Shown: positions 1-8,351 of the stretch, piece by piece
Position numbering within the stretch: the stretch's first letter is position 1
Layout of the letters: every line of letters starts with the position of its first letter
DNA from: an uncultured Paludibaculum sp.
GTDB lineage: Bacteria; Acidobacteriota; Terriglobia; Bryobacterales; Bryobacteraceae
Assembly (NCBI RefSeq): GCF_963665245.1
Contig: NZ_OY762267.1
Span: 2,356,001-2,420,000, forward strand
Direction of reading: 5' to 3'
Length of the DNA stretch: 64,000 nt
Made by a program: the position numbers and the translations under genes
Notes under the pieces: model-generated
What the model saw: the letters and a program-made list of their open reading frames with translations, nothing else
Told to the model about the DNA's origin: nothing
Database searches by the model: none

Positions 1-922
1 ACGCAAGGCACAGTTCCCGGCCGAGTAACGTGTGAGGACCGGGTTCAGGCGAGTGCGCGGTGCTGGAACGCTTAACAGGCGCATCGGCTGTGAGTCCGTG
101 ACGGAGCAGTATCTCAAGGCAGGGGCTCTTGTCGTAGTGGCCGTGATCCAATGCCTCCTCGTCGGCGGGATCGGCACCGTACTGTAGCAGCAATTCAGCA
201 AACTGGCGCAGGCGTGGGTGCGGCGGCTGATTCTCCAAGCCGGTGGATCCGCCGCCGAACAATCCAGTCAGGGCCGTGAAGCGGCGAGGGGTCTGGTCAA
301 GGCGCTGATCCGCATTACCTTTGAGTGTGTATGCATTGGGGTCGGCTCCATGATCGAGGAGGATACGCGCGACTTCCAACGTGGAGTGGGTGGGCTTCAA
401 CGGCCGGACGCGCGAGTAGCAGGCGCAGAGGAGGGGGACCCAGCCGTAGGGTCCAGGCTTATTCACAAGGCCGGGGTCCGAGCGAAGTTGAGCTTCGACC
501 GCGGCGGCATTGCCCGCAGCAGAGGCAGCCCAGATTCCGGCATCAACCAACCATGGGTTCCGGCGGAGGAGGGTGTGAGCTCGCGTGTGGAATGAACGGT
601 GGTCGTAATGCGGATCGTCGTAGCAAAGGCAGGCCAGACTGACGAACTCGTGCGGCAGATCCTGATTGGCTAGTTGGGCCCAGGCAGTGAGCTCGCGCCA
701 GGTCTGGTGGCCCAGTTCTCGGGCGATGACGAGTTGGCAGTCAGTGAGCCGTGGCGGGGTGGTGGTGAGCGCCTCGTCGGTCGCAGACGCGTATTGAGGA
801 TGGGCCGATCGAATGCGCCGCAAGGCCGCGGCCTCGCCATTCTGCCACGCCTTCTTCAGCGTCTTGGCCTGTTTCCTGAGGTTCTCGATGGAAGGGTTGT
901 TCGGGGTGGACGCAGTGGTCAT
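1..922 (-). CDS. Ankyrin-repeat protein, C-terminus beyond the window edge
   Basis: The frame stays open from an ATG at 922 to the left edge, giving 307 codons without a stop, so the gene is partial. The start is well set: a strong AAGGAGG lies six bases upstream of the ATG. The N-terminal third is helical and charged and begins MTTASTPNNPSIENLRKQ. The central part contains ankyrin-type units: one around residues 135-170 with GPYGWVPLLCACYSR, then LEVARILLDHGADPNAYT, and later a RQFAELLLQYGADPADEEAL unit. Ankyrin repeats bind proteins, so the partner and role cannot be deduced. No signal peptide or membrane segment is visible, so a cytoplasmic location is likely. It is divergent from the DUF1593 gene and has its own promoter. 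Confidence 0.8.
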   Translation of the reverse strand, partial: MTTASTPNNPSIENLRKQAKTLKKAWQNGEAAALRRIRSAHPQYASATDEALTTTPPRLTDCQLVIARELGHQTWRELTAWAQLANQDLPHEFVSLACLCYDDPHYDHRSFHTRAHTLLRRNPWLVDAGIWAASAAGNAAAVEAQLRSDPGLVNKPGPYGWVPLLCACYSRVRPLKPTHSTLEVARILLDHGADPNAYTLKGNADQRLDQTPRRFTALTGLFGGGSTGLENQPPHPRLRQFAELLLQYGADPADEEALDHGHYDKSPCLEILLRHGLTADAPVKRSSTAHSPEPGPHTLLGRELCLA

Positions 923-1075
923 GACGACCTCCTTTCATGGGCGGTAAGCCCGGTGGCACCCGATGGCTCGCATTTTCGGGTTGAAAGGACAGTCGTTGGT
1001 CCGGACGGCGAATTGTGGTTCAGGCGGGCTTAGCCCTTTCCGCGAGCTGGCGGCACCCTGAAGTGCTCTAGAGCC

Positions 1076-1104
1076 AATGTAGGGGACGACACGGATTGTG
1101 TCAA
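1076..1104 (-). promoter_or_regulatory. Predicted sigma-70 promoter of the ankyrin gene
   Basis: On the minus strand a perfect TTGACA (1104-1099) is followed, after 17 bases, by TACATT (1081-1076). This would give an untranslated leader of about 145 bases before the ankyrin ATG at 922. The leader holds a small GGGCT-T-AGCCC dyad but no riboswitch that I recognise. Confidence 0.5.
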
Positions 1105-1188
1105 GAGTCGGGCAGTGAAGAGTGGAACGAGACGCCCGGATGTCATACAGTAAGCCGGTGAGAACACTCGACCAAGAGGAGTAGCGGT

Positions 1189-2703
1189 ATGCAGTTGAGC
1201 GGGCGGAGTGGAGTCCTGTCAGCGCTGGCGTTCGGGTGGACGCTGTTGGCGAGCTACGGCGCAGTGGGCCAACCGTTGGCGGCTCCTCCGGTGGACAGTT
1301 TCACCGGGCATCCAAGGGTGGTGATCCTGAGTGACATCGGGAACGAACCCGATGATCAGATGTCGCTGATTCGCTTTCTGCTCTACTCCAACGAACTGGA
1401 GGTGGAGGCGATTGTGGCGACCACCTCGACGTGGCAGAAGACGGTGATCCACCCGGAGACCATGCATTCGCTGGTCAAAGCTTACGGGCAGGTGCGACCG
1501 AATCTGCTGCTGCACGCCAGCGGGTGGCCGACAGCGGAGGAACTGGATGCCCGTGTCTATTCCGGGCAGCCTGGATATGGACTGGCGGCCACGGGCCTCG
1601 ACAAGATGTCGGCCGGGGCGGAAGCGGTCATTCGGGCGGTCGATCGCGACGACGCGCGTCCGTTGTGGGTTTGTCTGTGGGGTGGAGCGAATACGCTGGC
1701 GCAGGCGCTGATTCATGTGCGCGCGACGCGTGCTCCCGAGGATGTCGCGAAGTTCGTCGCGAAGCTGCGAGTGTATTCGATTTCAGATCAGGACGACGCG
1801 GGTCCCTGGATCCGGCGTGAGTTCCCGGCCCTGTTCTATGTGGTGCAACCTTCTTCGCCAACCAGCGGCGAGTACTACTACGCGACCTGGACGGGCATCA
1901 GCGGCGACGTCTATTACCGCAACTGCGCGGGTGCGAATGGGGCGGTGGTCACGAATGAGTGGCTGGACGCGAACATCCGCAGCAAGGGTCCGCTGGGCAA
2001 GCTATATCCGAAGTTTGCCTTCATCATGGAGGGCGATACGCCTTCCTTTCTGGGTCTGCTCGACAACGGGCTGAATGCGTATCGAAAGCCGGACTGGGGC
2101 GGCTGGGGAGGGCGTTATATCTACAGGCAGCCCTATGGCGAGACGCATCCGATCTGGACACAGGGCGGCGACCTGTTCTCGCGCGTGACTTCGCAGGACA
2201 CGGTGATGGGTATCGACGGCAAAGAGCGTGTGTCGGATCAGGCGACGATCTGGCGCTGGCGCGAGGCGTATCAGAACGACTTCGCCGCCAGGATGGATTG
2301 GACCAGAACCGACTTCGCGCACGCCAATCACAACCCAACGCTGGTGGTGAATGGGCAAGCAGGGACGGCTCCGGTCGTGATGGGCGCGGTGGTTGGTGAA
2401 CCCGTGCAGCTAGACGCAGGCGGCAGCAAGGATCCCGATGGGCAGACACTGCACTTCACATGGTTTCATTACGCCGAGGCGGGTGGCACTGGAACGAATC
2501 TGGCAGCAGTTACCATCGCCGGCGCGGATACAGCGAAGGCCACGGTGACGGCGACCGCAGCATGCCGGCCGCAGTGGCTGGGCGGCGCCCGCTGCCGCGG
2601 AACGGGCGTGGCTCACCTGATCCTGGCTGTCACGGATGAGGGATCACCGAAGCTGACGTCCTACCGCCGGGTGATTCTGACGGTGCGCCCGCCGGGCCGT
2701 TGA
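1189..2703 (+). CDS. DUF1593 (Sde182-like) secreted nucleoside-hydrolase-like protein
   Basis: A 504-residue protein with a Sec-type signal peptide (about residues 1-27, ending near GAVGQPLA). The mature part starts with HPRVVILSDIGNEPDDQ, the Asp-rich loop of the DUF1593 fold, which resembles the calcium-binding DxDxxxDD site of nucleoside hydrolases. Further family marks are the WVCLWGGANTLAQAL stretch and a Gly/Trp-rich block near residue 300. The last 120 residues, from about NPTLVVNGQAG, form the immunoglobulin-like C-terminal domain of the family. Members occur in polysaccharide-degrading bacteria and have been described as cellulose-binding; the reaction here is unknown. The start ATG has an AGAGGAG ribosome site. 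The next gene follows 78 bases downstream on the same strand. Confidence 0.85.
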   Translation: MQLSGRSGVLSALAFGWTLLASYGAVGQPLAAPPVDSFTGHPRVVILSDIGNEPDDQMSLIRFLLYSNELEVEAIVATTSTWQKTVIHPETMHSLVKAYGQVRPNLLLHASGWPTAEELDARVYSGQPGYGLAATGLDKMSAGAEAVIRAVDRDDARPLWVCLWGGANTLAQALIHVRATRAPEDVAKFVAKLRVYSISDQDDAGPWIRREFPALFYVVQPSSPTSGEYYYATWTGISGDVYYRNCAGANGAVVTNEWLDANIRSKGPLGKLYPKFAFIMEGDTPSFLGLLDNGLNAYRKPDWGGWGGRYIYRQPYGETHPIWTQGGDLFSRVTSQDTVMGIDGKERVSDQATIWRWREAYQNDFAARMDWTRTDFAHANHNPTLVVNGQAGTAPVVMGAVVGEPVQLDAGGSKDPDGQTLHFTWFHYAEAGGTGTNLAAVTIAGADTAKATVTATAACRPQWLGGARCRGTGVAHLILAVTDEGSPKLTSYRRVILTVRPPGR

Positions 2704-2781
2704 AGGCCTGCGTGCTAGAATCCAAAGAATTCCGCTAGCCCACACCGCCTCGTCAGCGTTCGCCGAATCCAAGGAGCGCCC

Positions 2782-4026
2782 ATGGTCACGCGTCGCAAGC
2801 TCTTCCAAAACTCAAGCATGATGGCACTGAGTGCGCTGGGCTCGGGAGCCGCGCGCCCTACGCTGCCCGACAAGGCGAACTTCCGGGTGCAGGAGTTCGA
2901 GACCTGTCTCAACGCGGGCCGCTGGCATCCACTGAGCAATGGCGCGCGAAAGGCGGCCGATCTCTACCAGGAGTACAAGCAACGTGGAATCTGGGATCGG
3001 GGCAGCTTGGGGTCGCCCAGCAATCCGAATGCACACGGTGGCTCCCAGGCGGAAACGAAGCAGCTGTTCGCGAAGCTGATCGGGGCCTCGGTCGATGAGA
3101 TCGCTTTCGTGCAGAGCACGACGGCCGGCGAGAACCTTGTTGTGCAGGCGCTGGGCCTGCCGGCCGATGGCGTAAATATCGTTACGGACGGTTTGCACTT
3201 CGAGGGATCACTGTACCTCTACGATGCGCTGCGGCAGAAGGGCATGGATGTACGCGTCGTCAAGCCACGCAACTGGCGCCTTGAGATGGCGGACCTGGAA
3301 CGGGCCATCGATAAGCAGACGCGGCTTGTCGCGATTTCGCTTGTCTCCTATATCAATGGGTTTGAACACGACCTGAGACGGGTGTGTGAAGTGGCACACG
3401 CGAAGGGCGCGTTGGTGTATGCCGATATCGTGCAAGCCGCGGGCGCCATGCCCTTCGATGTAGGGGCGAGCGGTGTGGACTTCTGCGCGACCGCCAGCTA
3501 CAAGTGGCTGATGGGCGATTTCGGCCTGGGCTTCCTGTACGCGAGCAAAGGAGTCTTGGGCCGGCGGCTGAGGCGTCCGGTGCACAGCTACCGTCAGCTT
3601 CGCAGTTTCTCCAATCACATGTTTCCCTATGACAGCCCCGCGCCCTCGCCTGTGACCTGGGCACAACACGAGACGGCAGCCGGTTACTTTGAGCAGGGTA
3701 CGCTGGCTAATAGCGTCTCGGAGACCCTGGCCTATTCGCTGCAGTATCTCGAGACGCTCGGCGTGGAGACCATCCACAAGCACAGCCAATCCATGATCCA
3801 GCAGATGAGACGGGAGGTCCCGCGACTGGGGCACGCGCTCATCACTCCAGAAGAGTCGAGGGGCCCCCTGGTGGCGTTCCAACTGAAGGATCCAATGGCG
3901 ATCGAGGCGAAGCTGAAGAAGGCGAAGGTGGACGTGACGATCTCAGATCACCGAATGCGCGTTTCGCCATCGGTTTACAACGATCAAGCCGATATTGACC
4001 GGCTGCTGCAGGCACTGTCGAGCTGA
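2782..4026 (+). CDS. Class V aminotransferase-fold PLP enzyme with twin-arginine-like leader
   Basis: A 414-residue fold-type I PLP enzyme of the class V aminotransferase/cysteine desulfurase group. PLP-binding marks in order: FVQSTTAGENLVVQAL near residue 115 (phosphate cup), YADIVQAAGAMPFDVG near 215 (Asp and Gln contacting the cofactor ring), and the Schiff-base lysine in TASYKWLMGDFGLGFLY near 240. The N-terminus MVTRRKLFQNSSMMALSALG looks like a twin-arginine leader, so the folded enzyme may be exported. It could be an isopenicillin-N-epimerase-like racemase/aminotransferase or a desulfurase; the substrate cannot be read from sequence. It converges on the ornithine cyclodeaminase homologue, with 15 bases between the two stops. 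Confidence 0.85.
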   Translation: MVTRRKLFQNSSMMALSALGSGAARPTLPDKANFRVQEFETCLNAGRWHPLSNGARKAADLYQEYKQRGIWDRGSLGSPSNPNAHGGSQAETKQLFAKLIGASVDEIAFVQSTTAGENLVVQALGLPADGVNIVTDGLHFEGSLYLYDALRQKGMDVRVVKPRNWRLEMADLERAIDKQTRLVAISLVSYINGFEHDLRRVCEVAHAKGALVYADIVQAAGAMPFDVGASGVDFCATASYKWLMGDFGLGFLYASKGVLGRRLRRPVHSYRQLRSFSNHMFPYDSPAPSPVTWAQHETAAGYFEQGTLANSVSETLAYSLQYLETLGVETIHKHSQSMIQQMRREVPRLGHALITPEESRGPLVAFQLKDPMAIEAKLKKAKVDVTISDHRMRVSPSVYNDQADIDRLLQALSS

Positions 4027-4041
4027 GCCGGCGAGGCCTGC

Positions 4042-4986
4042 CTATTCGCCACTTGTATACAGCGCCCATGCGCTGGCCAAGTCCTGGACGACGTGGCCCA
4101 ACGACTTGTAGACCGTGATCTCGTCCGATGAGCGGCGTCCTTCCATCTCGCCACACAACACCTGTCCAATCTCGGCGACGATGTGACTGTCGTCGATGAG
4201 TCCGGCCCGTTTGGCGCTCAAGAACTCGGCGCCCTGCTGCACGACGCCTTCGCGGCTGTCGGCTATGAAACGCGAGTGGACGACCAGTTGGTTGTCGACT
4301 TCGACGGGCCCGGCGTGGCTGGAGCCGACCACATTTAGGTGAGTGCCCGGCCGCACCCACTCTCCCCTGAGGATGGGTTCCTCTGCCGATGTGACTGTGC
4401 AAATGATATCGGCATCGGCCACCGCTTCCCGCACAGTCAGTGCGTTGGTGATTGGAAGATCGAGTTCCACTTGTAGCTTCTCAGCAAGCGCCTGAGCGCG
4501 TTCCGGTGAACGGCCCCAGATGAGGATGTGCTCCAGATCGCGCACCTTGGCGATGGCCCGGGCGTGCGTGGCGGCCTGTTCGCCGGAGCCGAGGATCGTC
4601 AGGCGGTGAGCGTCCTTTCGCGCAAGGGCGTCTGTCGCGACGGCGCTAGCCGCGGCGGTGCGGATGGCGGTGAGTTCGCCGGCATGGACGACGCAGACTG
4701 GAGCTCCGGTGACTGGATCGAAGAGCACGACAACGCCCTGGTGCGACTGCCGGCCGAGGTCGGCGTTGCCGTGGAAGACGCTGATCAACTTGGCTCCGAA
4801 CGGGGCGTTGGCGCCGAGGGCGCCGGGCATGATGCCGAACAGCCGGCCTTGAGATAGGGTGAGGATGGACCGCAGATGCTGGATGGTCTCACCGCGGGAG
4901 AACGCCATCATCGCGTCGCGGACGATGGGGATGCAGAGGTCGTAGGTAAGACGGCGGGCAACTTCCTCGCGATCAATGAATCGCAT
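4042..4986 (-). CDS. Ornithine cyclodeaminase / mu-crystallin family protein
   Basis: A 314-residue NAD(P)-dependent enzyme of the ornithine cyclodeaminase/mu-crystallin family. I chose the ATG at 4986 (MRFIDREEVARRLTYDLC) because the longer frame upstream is Arg-rich and lacks family similarity. The N-terminal dimerisation part includes GAKLISVFHGNADLG; the Rossmann part carries LTILGSGEQAATHARAI (nucleotide loop) and later ADIICTVTSAEEPILRG and HLNVVGSSHAGPVEVD. Members include ornithine cyclodeaminase, alanine dehydrogenase and delta-1-pyrroline-2-carboxylate reductases, so amino-acid or imine metabolism is likely but the substrate is open. The gene is monocistronic and divergent from the PKD protein. 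Confidence 0.88.
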   Translation of the reverse strand: MRFIDREEVARRLTYDLCIPIVRDAMMAFSRGETIQHLRSILTLSQGRLFGIMPGALGANAPFGAKLISVFHGNADLGRQSHQGVVVLFDPVTGAPVCVVHAGELTAIRTAAASAVATDALARKDAHRLTILGSGEQAATHARAIAKVRDLEHILIWGRSPERAQALAEKLQVELDLPITNALTVREAVADADIICTVTSAEEPILRGEWVRPGTHLNVVGSSHAGPVEVDNQLVVHSRFIADSREGVVQQGAEFLSAKRAGLIDDSHIVAEIGQVLCGEMEGRRSSDEITVYKSLGHVVQDLASAWALYTSGE

Positions 4987-5141
4987 CAGGCGGATCCTTG
5001 TTCTGTGGCCATAGCCTGATCGCGGTTGGTGACCAGGTCGCTTCAAGTTAGCACGACGCGCTGAGCGGGAAGGTGCGGCACGGCAGGATAGCAACCAGGA
5101 GGGCTTGCCGAGGAACGCGTTTTCGAATTAGATGGAGTGTC

Positions 5142-6248
5142 ATGAGTTTCCTTGTGTCCAGGCATGCCTTGCGCGTGATCCTGATGCCGATGCTGGCCGC
5201 GCTGCTGCCGGCCCAACCGCAGCCACTCGCGCGGCCCGGCGTTACGTTCCCCATATTCCAGTTCCCCACTGACCAGATTCCGCGCGTGGACGGCAACACG
5301 GAAGATTGGGCGATGGTCCCGGAGAGCTACATGATCGGCACCGACCAGTTGATGGATACGGTGCATGGACGCGGGACGAACATCGATCGCAAGGATCTGG
5401 ATGTACGCGTGAAAGTCGGCTGGGTGAAGGGAATCAACCGGCTGTACTTCCTCTACGAGGCGTATGACAACTACTGGGATTTCTCGCGGAACGACCTGCA
5501 CAACGACCTGTTCGAGGTGGTGGTGGACGGGGATTTGTCGGGCGGGCCGCTGATTGCGCAGATGCATCCCAACAAGGATATTCCTCGGTGGGATGCACAC
5601 TTCTCGATGCATGGCGTACATGCGCAGAACTATCACATCTTCACTCCTGCAGTGGGCAAGGACTGGGCTCTGGCGTGGGGTTGCCAGCCGTGGATCAAGG
5701 ACCTGCCGTATATGAACGCGGCGTACCAGTACAACTTCAAGCCGGGCGAGTCGGGGCGGTTGACCCTGGAGTTCTGGATCACTCCCTTCGACTACGCGAG
5801 CTGCGACGGCCCCTCGCATTCTGTGGAGTCGAAGCTCTGGGAGAACAAGATCATCGGGCTGTCGTGGTCGATTTTGGACTATGACGACGTCAATGCGAAG
5901 ACGCATGTCGGATTCTGGAACCTGTCGCACAAGCAGACCATGTATGGAAACGCGTCGGAACTGGTGTCGTTCCGACTGATGCCGCTGGAGCCGAATCTGC
6001 GGAAGAAGCTCGATGCGCAGTGGTCGTTCGTGGTGGCGGACATGGACCGGCGTCTGATCGCATTCACCGACCGGACGGTGGGGCAGGTGACTTCGTGGAA
6101 GTGGGGTTTCGGCGATGGCACGGAGTCGACGGAACAACATCCGATTCATGCGTACAAGGACGCCGGACAGTACATTGTCACGCTATATGTGGAAGGGCCG
6201 GCGGGCAAGTCGCGCAGAGCCAAGATATGGGACGTGACGGTGAAATAG
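5142..6248 (+). CDS. Secreted protein with CBM9-like N-terminal region and C-terminal PKD domain
   Basis: A 368-residue exported protein. I chose the ATG at 5142 (MSFLVSRHALRVILMPML), which opens a Sec signal peptide ending near LLPAQPQPLA and has GGAG upstream; the longer frame is unsupported. The section around IPRVDGNTEDWAMVPES and VKVGWVKGINRLYFLYEAYD resembles the family 9 carbohydrate-binding/DOMON-type beta-sandwich. The final 75 residues are a PKD domain, with WKWGFGDGTESTEQHPIHAY matching the WDFGDGT core. Such proteins are extracellular or cell-surface and usually take part in glycan binding. No catalytic residues are recognisable. It is the last intact gene before a degraded stretch. 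Confidence 0.75.
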   Translation: MSFLVSRHALRVILMPMLAALLPAQPQPLARPGVTFPIFQFPTDQIPRVDGNTEDWAMVPESYMIGTDQLMDTVHGRGTNIDRKDLDVRVKVGWVKGINRLYFLYEAYDNYWDFSRNDLHNDLFEVVVDGDLSGGPLIAQMHPNKDIPRWDAHFSMHGVHAQNYHIFTPAVGKDWALAWGCQPWIKDLPYMNAAYQYNFKPGESGRLTLEFWITPFDYASCDGPSHSVESKLWENKIIGLSWSILDYDDVNAKTHVGFWNLSHKQTMYGNASELVSFRLMPLEPNLRKKLDAQWSFVVADMDRRLIAFTDRTVGQVTSWKWGFGDGTESTEQHPIHAYKDAGQYIVTLYVEGPAGKSRRAKIWDVTVK

Positions 6249-6550
6249 ATTCGCCGTAGGAACAGCGGCCGCCTTTGGGTGTCCCTGCACGGTGAGACCG
6301 TTCGCGGCCGCATCCTCCACGTGGTCAAAAACCGCGGCCGGGCGAGGCGGCGCACATTATGCGCATAGAGGGTGCAGGCGGAGAAGACACCAGTCGCACA
6401 GTGTTCACCTACGACCTTCGGGACGTCGCGGACCGCACCTTCTTCCGCCGATCCTCCGCCTGGGAACGTCACGTGGACATCGTCAAAGCTGATGTTCTCC
6501 AGGCAGACGCCGACCCCGCTGAGTCAGATGCAGTTCTTGATCTCGCGGGG
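6249..6550 (-). pseudogene. Relic of a GH28-like beta-helix glycosidase
   Basis: The minus strand of this gap encodes pieces of a right-handed beta-helix (pectinase-type) protein in more than one frame. One frame reads GVCLENISFDDVHVTFPGGG and, further on, AEEGAVRDVPKVVGEHCATG and LYAHNVRRL, a block I know from GH28-like proteins. Immediately before it lies an in-frame TGA. Near 6330, at a run of five A/T bases, the homology moves to another frame reading FDHVEDAAANGLTVQGHPKA. With a stop and a frame change it cannot make a normal product. It represents only a C-terminal fragment. It lies between the PKD gene and the FAD oxidoreductase, and the rest of the gap to 6716 holds nothing that I can name. 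Confidence 0.6.
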
Positions 6551-6716
6551 CACTCTCTTGGAGGGCACTCATCGCGCGTCCTCGTGACAGGCTATTACGG
6601 CGGACCATCGTGGGTGGCTGCCATAACGCTATTTCTTCGCCTGCTGACACGCGCAATGGGCGACTGCTCAAAGATATTGCCGCCCTGCAACTGTCCGGCG
6701 TTACAATGGCGCAATC

Positions 6717-8342
6717 ATGCTGGGCAAGGTTGCGGTACTTGGCGGCGGTGTCGCCGGACTTAGCGCTGCGCACGAGTTAGCCGAGCGCGGCTTTCAGGTG
6801 CACGTGTACGAACGAAAGGCGGTTCTTGGCGGCAAGGCCCGGTCCATTCCCGTGCTCGGCTCGGGGGCCGGTGGTCGGGCTGATCTGCCCGGCGAGCACG
6901 GCTTTCGCTTCTTCCCCGGTTTCTATCAGCATGTGACCGACACGATGGCGCGGATTCCCTTCGGTTCCGGCGGTAATTGTCACGACAACCTGGTGGTGGC
7001 GACACGCATTCTGCTCGCCCGCGCCGGCCTCTCGGAGATCACCTGGGTCGCCCGCAATCCGCGCACGCTCGACGACTTGCGGGTCTTCCTGATCGAGCTT
7101 CTCACTCCACTTGGCGTCCCACTGGATGAGGTCGTGTTCTTCGTGAGCCGGTTGATCGTCCTCGCCACGAGTTGTCCGCAGCGCCGGCTGGCCGAGTACG
7201 AAAGGATCCGCTGGTGGGACTTCATACAGGCGCCACGGATGTCGACGGTTTACCAGTCGTACCTGGCCCAGGGCATGACCCGCTCGCTGGTGGCCATGCG
7301 CGCCGAGGAGAGCAGCACGCGCACGGTCGGCTATATTCTGCTGCAGCTCTTCTACGGCCTGATCAGCCCTGACCGCGTTTTCGACCGCCTGCTGGCTGGG
7401 CCCACCAACGATGTGTGGATTCACCCTTGGACCAGCTATCTGGAGGGCCTCGGGGTCGTTTTCCATCGCGGCGCGCGGGTCTCGGGCATTTCGACGCATG
7501 CGGGGCGCGTCACGGGCGTCACCCTGGAGGACTCGTCCCAGGTGACGGCTGACTATTACATTGCCGCACTGCCCGTGGAGGTCATGGCCACCCTGCTCAC
7601 TGACGAACTAAAAGCGGCAGCACCGTCGCTAGCTGGGATTGGCAATCTCAAGACGCGCTGGATGAACGGCATCCAGTTCTATCTGTCGAAGGACCAACCG
7701 CTGGCCCACGGCCACGTCATCTACCTGGATTCACCGTGGGCTTTGACTTCCATTTCACAGAGGCAGTTCTGGACGGGCATCGACCTTGCGCAGTACGGAG
7801 ACGGCGCGGTGCAGGGCATTCTGTCGGTGGACATCTCCGACTGGGAAGCGCCCGGCACCCTGACTGGCAAGCCTGCGCGCGCGTGCAGCGCCGAGGAGAT
7901 CAAGAGCGAAGTCTGGCACCAGTTGAAGCAGCACCTGAACGATGGCGGGGAGACCACCATCGACGATGGTCAACTGCTGGGGTGGTTCCTCGACCCGGAC
8001 ATCGAGTTCCCCAATCCCGGAGAAGCAACCAATGCCGAACCACTGCTCATCAACACAGCCGGGTCGCTGCAATACCGGCCGGAAGCTCAGGTCGAACTTG
8101 AGAACTTCTTTGTGGCTTCGGACTACGTGCGGACCTACACTGATCTGGCCTGCATGGAGGCCGCCAATGAAGCGGCGCGCCGGGCGGTGAATTGTCTGCT
8201 GGCCGCGTCTGGCTCGACCGCCGCGCCGGCCGCTCTCTGGCCGCTTGAGGAACCCGGGTTCCTCAAGCCTTTCCAGGAGATCGATCGCATCCGCTTTGCT
8301 CTTGGCCGGCCGCACTCCCTCACGCTGCTCGACCGGCACTAA
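6717..8342 (+). CDS. FAD-dependent oxidoreductase (phytoene desaturase / amine oxidase fold)
   Basis: A 541-residue flavoprotein. The N-terminus MLGKVAVLGGGVAGLSAAHE is the dinucleotide-binding GxGxxG beta-alpha-beta motif, followed by VYERKAVLGGKARS (acid contacting the ribose, then the GG doublet motif of this superfamily). The C-terminal part ends with the FAD-contacting region FFVASDYVRTYTDLACMEAA, as in phytoene desaturases and squalene-associated dehydrogenases. Known relatives act on carotenoid or hopanoid precursors; no carotenoid or hopanoid gene lies beside it, so the substrate is unknown. No signal peptide is visible. The ATG at 6717 opens directly into the binding fold. The gene converges on pepD with nine bases between the two stops. 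Confidence 0.82.
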   Translation: MLGKVAVLGGGVAGLSAAHELAERGFQVHVYERKAVLGGKARSIPVLGSGAGGRADLPGEHGFRFFPGFYQHVTDTMARIPFGSGGNCHDNLVVATRILLARAGLSEITWVARNPRTLDDLRVFLIELLTPLGVPLDEVVFFVSRLIVLATSCPQRRLAEYERIRWWDFIQAPRMSTVYQSYLAQGMTRSLVAMRAEESSTRTVGYILLQLFYGLISPDRVFDRLLAGPTNDVWIHPWTSYLEGLGVVFHRGARVSGISTHAGRVTGVTLEDSSQVTADYYIAALPVEVMATLLTDELKAAAPSLAGIGNLKTRWMNGIQFYLSKDQPLAHGHVIYLDSPWALTSISQRQFWTGIDLAQYGDGAVQGILSVDISDWEAPGTLTGKPARACSAEEIKSEVWHQLKQHLNDGGETTIDDGQLLGWFLDPDIEFPNPGEATNAEPLLINTAGSLQYRPEAQVELENFFVASDYVRTYTDLACMEAANEAARRAVNCLLAASGSTAAPAALWPLEEPGFLKPFQEIDRIRFALGRPHSLTLLDRH

Positions 8343-8351
8343 CCGGGTGGT

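Noticed and set aside
6359..6763. 135-codon plus-strand frame between the PKD and FAD genes
   Set aside because: It overlaps the FAD gene start, has no ribosome site or family similarity, and is antisense to the GH28-like relic that explains the sequence better.
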